Shown: positions 58,456 to 64,000 of the stretch, piece after piece
How the letters are laid out: every line of letters begins with the position of its first letter
How positions within the stretch are numbered: the first letter of the stretch is position 1
Source of the DNA: Agelas oroides
Lineage: Eukaryota; Porifera; Demospongiae; Agelasida; Agelasidae
NCBI GenBank assembly: GCA_949130485.1
Contig: OX422183.1
Location: 15,683,812-15,747,811 of the forward strand
DNA length: 64,000 nucleotides
Reading direction: 5' to 3'
The notes under the pieces: generated by a model
Seen by the model: only the letters and a program-made list of their open reading frames with translations
Databases searched by the model: none
Told to the model about the DNA's origin: nothing
Translations under genes and position numbers: made by a program

Positions 58456-58697
58456 ATACATTCACCCACAACCTCAGACCAAGGCCTACCACAACTGGAG
58501 GGCTTCATTTATGGGGGGGCATTTGCTCCCCCCTTTGCAAGCACACCAACTTGGATTGTTGCCCCCCAAAATGCTCAATTTTGGCCCCACCCCCCTCACC
58601 TAAATGAAGCCCTGCAACTGCACAATTATGTGCTTCACACTAAGGTATTCGTTAACGAAGCTGCAACTTGTCTTTGCTAAATTGTTTGATTACTGTA

Positions 58698-59039
58698 CAG
58701 TGGATACTCGCTTATCCCAAGCTAATATCCGGCTGCTCGGATTATCCGGCCTCGATCTCTGCACATTCTATTTAATGCCCACAGTGTGCATGGAACAAAG
58801 TTGCTATACTAGATCATTTGATTCCACATGAGGATGCTGGAATTTCGACTGTCCAAAGCCTGAAGAGGCAGAAATACGATTGTTTGCACCGACGATGGAT
58901 AACATGACAGGAAAAGAAACGGCAGTGCTGATAATGATACATTATAGACCCGATTTGCATGACGATTCACATATCCGGCTGTTTCACTTATCTGACCGTG
59001 GTCTGGTCCCGTTGTAGCCGGATAAGCGAGGGTCCACAG
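58698..59039. mobile_element. pogo/Tigger-type MITE, 342 bp, TA target site
   Basis: The ends cagtggatactcgcttatcc and ggataagcgagggtccacag are inverted repeats of about 20 bp of the Tc1/mariner-pogo type. TA lies directly outside both ends (58696-58697 and 59040-59041). The interior repeats the atccggc motif and has no intact transposase. Confidence 0.82.
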
Positions 59040-59074
59040 TATATACAGAAAGTGTACAGTGTTCACGCTGTAGC

Positions 59075-59465
59075 GTTGTTCCTAGGCCTTCCCACTATCC
59101 AGCTTTTGAACACTTGTAGTGTGTAAAAATGGAGGGGAAGGCCTGGGAGCTTTTATCATCATCTGAATGTCAACATCTAGGTAGGTAGACAGAGGAAAGA
59201 GGGGTCCCTGATGAAACACAAATGCTTTTCATACATGCATTCTTTGTCCTGAACAATGAGCGGGAAGTTCTCCACTTCACAAACACTTTAAACTCCAGCA
59301 CTTAGACAGGCACAACAAGAAAAACGACAAGCTTGTTCATCCTCCGTCTACCTTGATAGATGTTGACGTCACTCACGTCACAAATGATCCCAGACCTTCT
59401 CCCTCCATTATTGCAAACTGCAAGCAATCAAAAACTGGACGGCCTGGGAATGAGACTATTTTCAC
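59075..59465. repeat. Fold-back family fragments
   Basis: 59090-59152 has ctaggccttcccactatcca mirrored by ggaggggaaggcctggga. 59338-59462 has gtctaccttgatagatgttg, ccagaccttctccctcc, then caatcaaaaactggacggcc and tgggaatgagacta, the right end of another copy. These are related to 58147-58455. Confidence 0.6.
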
Positions 59466-59544
59466 TAAACTTTATAACAGAAATGGACATTTCTGCTCTA
59501 AAATAGTTCAATCTTGACTCCTCAGTTTCACAAATACCGTATAC

Positions 59545-60910
59545 ATTGATGGATAATATTTAGCAAAATCCAAAAGAAGTTTGCCATGCGAAATTTTTGT
59601 GGCTCGCAATGGTGTGGTGCACCACATACTAATGTGCATAGCACACAAAACTTTACGGTTTTTGAATTTTGTGAGTCACAACAACTTACAAAAATTTCAG
59701 TATTCGTAATTATGGAAGTACGTAGTTGACTCCCTAAACACTAACATTTATTGTAGACAGAGCCTGATTTCTGCTATGTACATAAACATAGAGAGCTTTT
59801 TTGAAAACAACTTGGACAAAAATGAGAGCCGGTGAGAGTCTGGCTGCACGAGACTACATTAGAGCTAGGGTGCGTTTGATGCAGACAGATAGTTAACATA
59901 CACATGTAGTTAGTCAATACTATTTCGCAATTAAATTTTCACAGTTTTAATTTTCATGATTCACGATAGCGCTGCATGCTAATATGGTCCGCATTTAATT
60001 TTGTGGGTTTTAATTGCACAAATGCAGGCTGACTAAAATGCCAAAACATTTATCCAAATTTCAGCGCTTTAACGTGTGTCAAGTTTCAAATCTGACCTCA
60101 AAATAGCTAAACAAAATGAACCATAAACTTGGGAAGGTAGAGGGGTCCTTTATCCCAGATTTAGACTGGATCCCTGGTTTTAAATCCGGCCGACCAGCTT
60201 ATAATCCAGTTGAACGGTTTAAAAACCGGTCAAAGGTTTGAAATCCGGCTGTAACATATATACATTGAAATTATAAATGGATAATATTTATCAAAATCCA
60301 AAAGAAGTTTGCCATGCGAAATTTTTGTGGCTCGCAATGGTGTGGTGCACCACATACCAACATGCATAGCACACAAAATTTTACGGTTTTTGAGTCAGAC
60401 CAACTTGCAAAAATTTCACCATACATAATTATGGTAAATAGTTGACTCCCTAAACACTAACATTTATTGTGGACAGAGCCTGATTTCTGCTATGTACATA
60501 AACAACTTTAAACTTCTTGAAAACAACTTGGACAAACATGAAAGCCAGTGAGAGTCTGGCTGCACAAGACTACATGAAAGCTAGGGTGCGTTTGATATGC
60601 AGACAGATAGTTAACATACACATGTACTTAGAAACGTTTTGAATAGTATTTTGCAATTAAAATTTTCACAGTTTTAATTTTCATGATTCACGATAGCGCA
60701 GTGCATGTGCTGCATACTAATATGGTCCGCATTTAGGTTTTAATTGCACAAATGCAGGTTAACTCACAAAAATGCCAAAACATTTATCCAAATTTCAGCG
60801 CTTTAACGTGTGTCAAGTTTCAAATCTGACCTCAAAATAGCTAAACAAAATGAACCATAAATTTGGGAAGGTAGAGGGGTCCTTCATCCCAAATTTAGAG
60901 TGGATCCCTA
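59545..60910 (+). repeat. Direct duplication, two copies of about 620 bp
   Basis: Copy 1 (59547-60173) and copy 2 (60276-60910) share gatggataatattta or gg-ataatatttatc, ccaaaagaagtttgccatgc, tggtgtggtgcaccacat, tgcttgcg-free pore segments such as gtgagagtctggctgcacaa, tttcacagttttaattttca, and the end gggaaggtagaggggtcctt. Between them 60174-60245 repeats aaatccggc / aatccagtt motifs. Copy 2 runs right up to the proline-rich exon. Confidence 0.88.
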
Positions 60911-60927
60911 AGACAATGGCCACTTAC

Positions 60928-61114
60928 GGTGGTTTGTTCTGTTGTGCTTTAGGGGGGCGTGGTGGAGGAACGTTTCGTGGAGGCTCATGGCACTCAAGCA
61001 GTGGGAGGGGGTCGTCATCTGAGAATTGTTTCGGTGGGAGAGGAGGCGGAGGAGATTCATCACCAAATGTACTCCGGGGAAGAGATCTCATGTCCACTGT
61101 GACTGGAAGAATGC
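60928..61114 (-). CDS. Proline-rich exon of an unidentified gene
   Basis: A minus-strand exon of 187 bp lies between a good acceptor (cactctag) and a gtaagt donor; it starts in phase 1 and ends in phase 2. It encodes ILPVTVDMRSLPRSTFGDES, PPPPLPPKQFSDDDPLP and VPPPRPPKAQQNKPP. The PPxPPK-type runs are potential SH3 or WW ligand motifs. The opposite strand is also open as a Gly-rich frame, but the splice signals and composition favour the minus strand. I could not find the neighbouring exons, so the gene is unknown and could lie across the repeats on either side. Confidence 0.45.
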
Positions 61115-61181
61115 CTAGAGTGTGACAATGGTACAAAAAATCTTTAACAAACAGTCAACGTACACATACCATATACCACAC

Positions 61182-61253
61182 TAGTCTCGTTTTCAGATCC
61201 TCAGCCAGATCCCCAGTTGTGTGTACCGTACTGAGGGTCTGGGGACCAGACTA
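61182..61253. mobile_element. Mini fold-back element, 72 bp, TAG...CTA type
   Basis: tagtctcgttttcagatcct mirrors gtctggggaccagacta around a gtaccgtac core. The flanks ataccacac and gtacgacac match at 7 of 9 positions. Confidence 0.7.
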
Positions 61254-61614
61254 GTACGACACAGAAGAGACAACACAGACTGTAGCTATGGGAAATTTTC
61301 ACAGGGGATACATTTTCATCTGTCATTTCAGGTGATTGCACCAGTACGTACCACACAGAAGAGACAGCGCAGACTGTTATGTAGCAGGCTATGAATGGTA
61401 TTCTACAGTTGTGAGATGACGCACTACCTTATAGCAGGAAATTTACACAGGGGTATATTTTCACCAGTCATTTACACAGGGGTATATTTTCACCTGACAT
61501 TTCAGGTGACTATTTGTTGCACCAGTTTCTCATCCTGTACGCACCACATTAATTAAGGGTATTGCATCCGTAGTCATTATTGCCATTATTGTACATGTGC
61601 AGTCAGCTTTCTCC

Positions 61615-61689
61615 TAGTCTTGTTCCCAGACCTTCAGTACGGTGCATGCACTGCAAGTGTACCGTACTGAGGGTTCGGGAACGAGACTA
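61615..61689. mobile_element. Mini fold-back element, 75 bp, TAG...CTA type
   Basis: tagtcttgttcccagacctt mirrors gggttcgggaacgagacta around cagtacggtgcatgc. The flanks gctttctcc (61606-61614) and gttttctcc (61690-61698) match at 8 of 9 positions. Confidence 0.8.
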
Positions 61690-61714
61690 GTTTTCTCCTT
61701 GATCTTGCACTCTG

Positions 61715-62360
61715 AAAAGCGTTGGTACTGCTGATTTACATGTCGATTAGTATAAACACAGCGTACTGCGAAACAGTTAAAAGTTGTCTCCTTCCCTAAA
61801 ACATAGGAGCTTACCCTATACAGATGTTACATTTCATTCTTTTCTTGTGAACTGAGAAACTGGCATGCAACAACTTGTGGCTGCCCATGGATATAAAAAC
61901 CAGCCTACAGCTAAGGCCTCTTAATACATAAAAAGCTTAAGTGACATGATCAATCAGTAAACTAGCGAGCTATTACTCTAAAAAGCGTTGGTACTGCTGA
62001 TTTACATGTCGATTAGAAAACACAGCATACTACAAAACAGCTAAACGTTGTCTCCTTCCCTAAAACATAGGAGCGCTTACCCTACAGATGTTACATTTAC
62101 ATTTCATTTTTCTTTGTGTGAACATCAGGGAAAGCCTCTAGTGAGAAACTGGCATGCAACAAAATAGTGGCCTTAAGTGGCCGCCAATCGCCTCTAATTA
62201 CAAGTATATGCTTTTTTATATATTAAGTGGCCTTAGCTGTAGGCTGGTTTTTATTGCATATCCACAGGTACTGCAATAAAAACCAGCCTACAGCTAAGGC
62301 CACTTAATATACAAAAAAGCTTAAGTGACATGATCAATCAGTAAACTAGCAAGCTACTTC
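61715..62360 (+). repeat. Direct duplication with embedded hairpin
   Basis: 61717-61975 and 61981-62360 share aaaagcgttggtactgctga, tgtctccttccctaaaacat, gagaaactggcatgcaac, aaaccagcctacagctaagg and cttaagtgacatgatcaatc in the same order. The second copy contains an extra inverted segment that creates the hairpin at 62210-62320. Confidence 0.85.
62210..62320. repeat. Perfect hairpin, 49-bp arms
   Basis: Arm 62210-62258 and arm 62272-62320 are reverse complements with a single mismatch, separated by a 13-base loop (tatccacaggtac region). The stem contains ccttagctgtaggctggttt. Confidence 0.92.
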
Positions 62361-62584
62361 CGCTACCTTGCTATCTGGTAGATGTAGACCAAGGTACATC
62401 AGAAAGCCTCGCATGCAAAGCAGAGCCCGGCCACTGTTGTCGATTGGGGCAGAAACTAAGTGATAGACAACTGACGGTCCTTAGCCTTGCATCTAGGCTG
62501 TTCATTGGCATGGGTACGAGGCTAGACAGTCCTTGAACAATAGCTGTTCAAATGCCTTCATGGAAAGCCATGTTAGGTTTTTTT

Positions 62585-63010
62585 TCAGTTAGGCCAGAAC
62601 TGCTGAGCGGTGGAGTTTGGTTAGGGCAGACAAACGGCAATACCCGTAAGAAGAGTGTAGAAATTGCTGAGTGGTGTAGTTTGAGCTGGGTGCTCACGCC
62701 GTGTTCACTCACTTGTTCAGGTGAAAGTTGAGCTGAAAGCTCACACTGAGCTTGCTTGTTTGCCCAGTAGTGCTAGGTCGAGATCATGAGCTATGGAAGT
62801 TGAGCTGGACGTTCACGCTGAACTCGTCTGCTGCTTAGTAGTGCTGTATTGAACTTGAGCTACTTATTCATGCTCATGGAGATCATGTGTGCCTGTAGCT
62901 TGCAGGGGCCCCCCGGGGGCCAAAAGTGTGATTTACATTAGACATTACACGCAGAGCCGAGAAAATGCAATTACCAAGCTGCATCCTGCAGCCTCACTAA
63001 GTTTATGTCA
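62585..63010 (-). repeat. Inverted dispersed copy of the 954-bp unit's 3' part
   Basis: Segments such as cagaactgctgagc, gggcagacaaacggcaatac, cgagatcatgagctatggaa, gatcatgtgtgcctgtagct and ggccaaaagtgtg are reverse-complement relatives of 45750-47100 (for example ccatagctcatgatctc, agctacaggcacatgtgatc, cttttggcccccagg). The unit is therefore a dispersed repeat. Confidence 0.78.
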
Positions 63011-64000
63011 CGCCTTATGTCACAATCACCCTTCCTACGCTATGTGGCCACATCACCAGAACTCCACTATTCCGAACCTCAGAAATGCGGACATGTCACT
63101 TTAACGGATGTTTCGCTCAGGTACGGATTGCATTACCCTTAACAGCTGTATATTATAGCCCCTGAAATGCTATTCCGTAAAGCAGACAGGTTTTTCGGCC
63201 ACTTTAGTAGCCACCTGGACTGTATAAAAAATCACTGGATAATGTGGATGCTTGCTTGCCTCTCATGCAAGGTTGTCCGCCACCACTGATCGATTCAACA
63301 ACTGGACATTACAATGTGCACTGTACTAGCCTCTGGTTAGCTTTTCTCGCCAGCGTACAGTAAGGGAGAGCTCTAGAATGCATTTTCGTAGCTCTCAACT
63401 GCACAAGCATGCATTGCCACGCCTACCGGGAAAACCCCCAGAAGCCTTCAAAATACAGATGCCTCTATATTCCGGACACTCAGCGATGGTTCCATGGTGT
63501 CCATGGTGTCCGCATCAGAGGGGTTCCATTGTACTAAGCCTGGCTAAACAGTTAAAGAAACAAAGGATGGATAAAGCTTGGAGTAGCTAATTGTGAAGGT
63601 GCTTGGATGTGGGGGTATTCCCCATGTCTACTTCCTGAGTGAAATAAGGAAACACCAGATGTGTAAATGAGTTGGTTGCTATGGTAGTAGACTAATAGAC
63701 TCGGTTTCATGTACACACTCACATTACCACAAACCAAATGAGGTAAAACAGTAGATCCTTGAGGTACAGTTCACAACCACCAAGTTGTGAATTACCTTGC
63801 ATAGGTGTCCCCATACAGCCCCAAAGAAAATCCTGTTGCTATGGGCACTGAGTAAACAGACAGCTGTACAGTGCTCACTTAGATCTCAATTAGGAAACAA
63901 TTGGTCTACAGTGACTGATATGGCCACTACTGTGTGTAGAGTGACCAGCATCAAATGGTTTCATGTATTTCTGAGGCTTCAGTTTATTTTCAGTATGTGG
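63011..64000. other. No gene recognised; possible mariner-type end
   Basis: Around 63460-63540 the phrases tccggacactcag, gtgtccgcatcagaggggtt and ccattgta resemble a Tc1/mariner terminal segment, and ccgaacctcagaaatgcgga occurs at 63073. No pairing end was established. The remainder shows nothing recognisable. Confidence 0.35.

Overview
The window looks like nuclear DNA of a demosponge, close in style to Amphimedon. The reasons are small phase-matched exons with GT..AG introns, a sponge-type short-chain (spongin-like) collagen, an Ig/Fn3/sushi receptor of the kind expanded in sponges, and a very dense load of small transposons and minisatellites. Nothing bacterial is visible: there are no operons, and most long open frames outside the genes are minisatellites or decayed transposons. 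All gene models below were spliced by eye and lack transcript support.

Layout. 1-1.2 kb holds tRNA-derived SINE copies and an inverted-repeat element. 2.2-10.4 kb (+) is the transmembrane and C-terminal part of a TRPA-like cation channel. Its tail carries a row of short, symmetric, duplicated coiled-coil exons and a decayed duplicate exon in an intron. 12.2-13.7 kb (+) encodes ZU5, UPA-like and death domains; it is either the next gene or the 3' end of the channel gene. 15.4-20.9 kb (-) encodes a type I membrane receptor: Ig-like, three Fn3-type domains, one sushi domain, one membrane span and a short tyrosine-containing tail without a kinase. 24.9-25.7 kb is a 33-bp minisatellite. 26.65-26.84 kb is a clean hAT-type MITE with an 8-bp target duplication. 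27.0-28.2 kb (-) is a complete three-exon short-chain collagen gene. 29.4-29.8 kb (-) is a dead LINE reverse-transcriptase tail. 30-34.9 kb is mostly a dispersed repeat family with pyrimidine-rich minisatellites. 34.9-35.9 kb (+) is a complete three-exon gene for a small secreted, probably GPI-anchored protein.

37-47 kb holds minisatellites (30 bp and 39 bp), fold-back MITEs and large tandem duplications. 50.3-55.7 kb is a full-length but mutated tyrosine-recombinase retrotransposon with A1-ORFs-B1-A2-B2 split direct repeats (Ngaro type), inserted inside a fold-back MITE. 56.1-58.5 kb contains nested TAG...CTA inverted-repeat elements with 9-bp target duplications (Mutator-like). One of them encloses a RecQ-like helicase exon, which resembles gene capture. 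58.7-59.0 kb is a pogo-type MITE. 60.9-61.1 kb (-) holds a proline-rich exon. 61-63 kb has further short elements and a 49-bp-arm hairpin.

The most interesting items are the channel locus with duplicated coiled-coil exons next to ZU5/UPA/death exons, the helicase exon inside a Mutator-like element, and the nested transposon stack that gives a relative insertion order. I found no CRISPR array, rRNA or functional tRNA gene.
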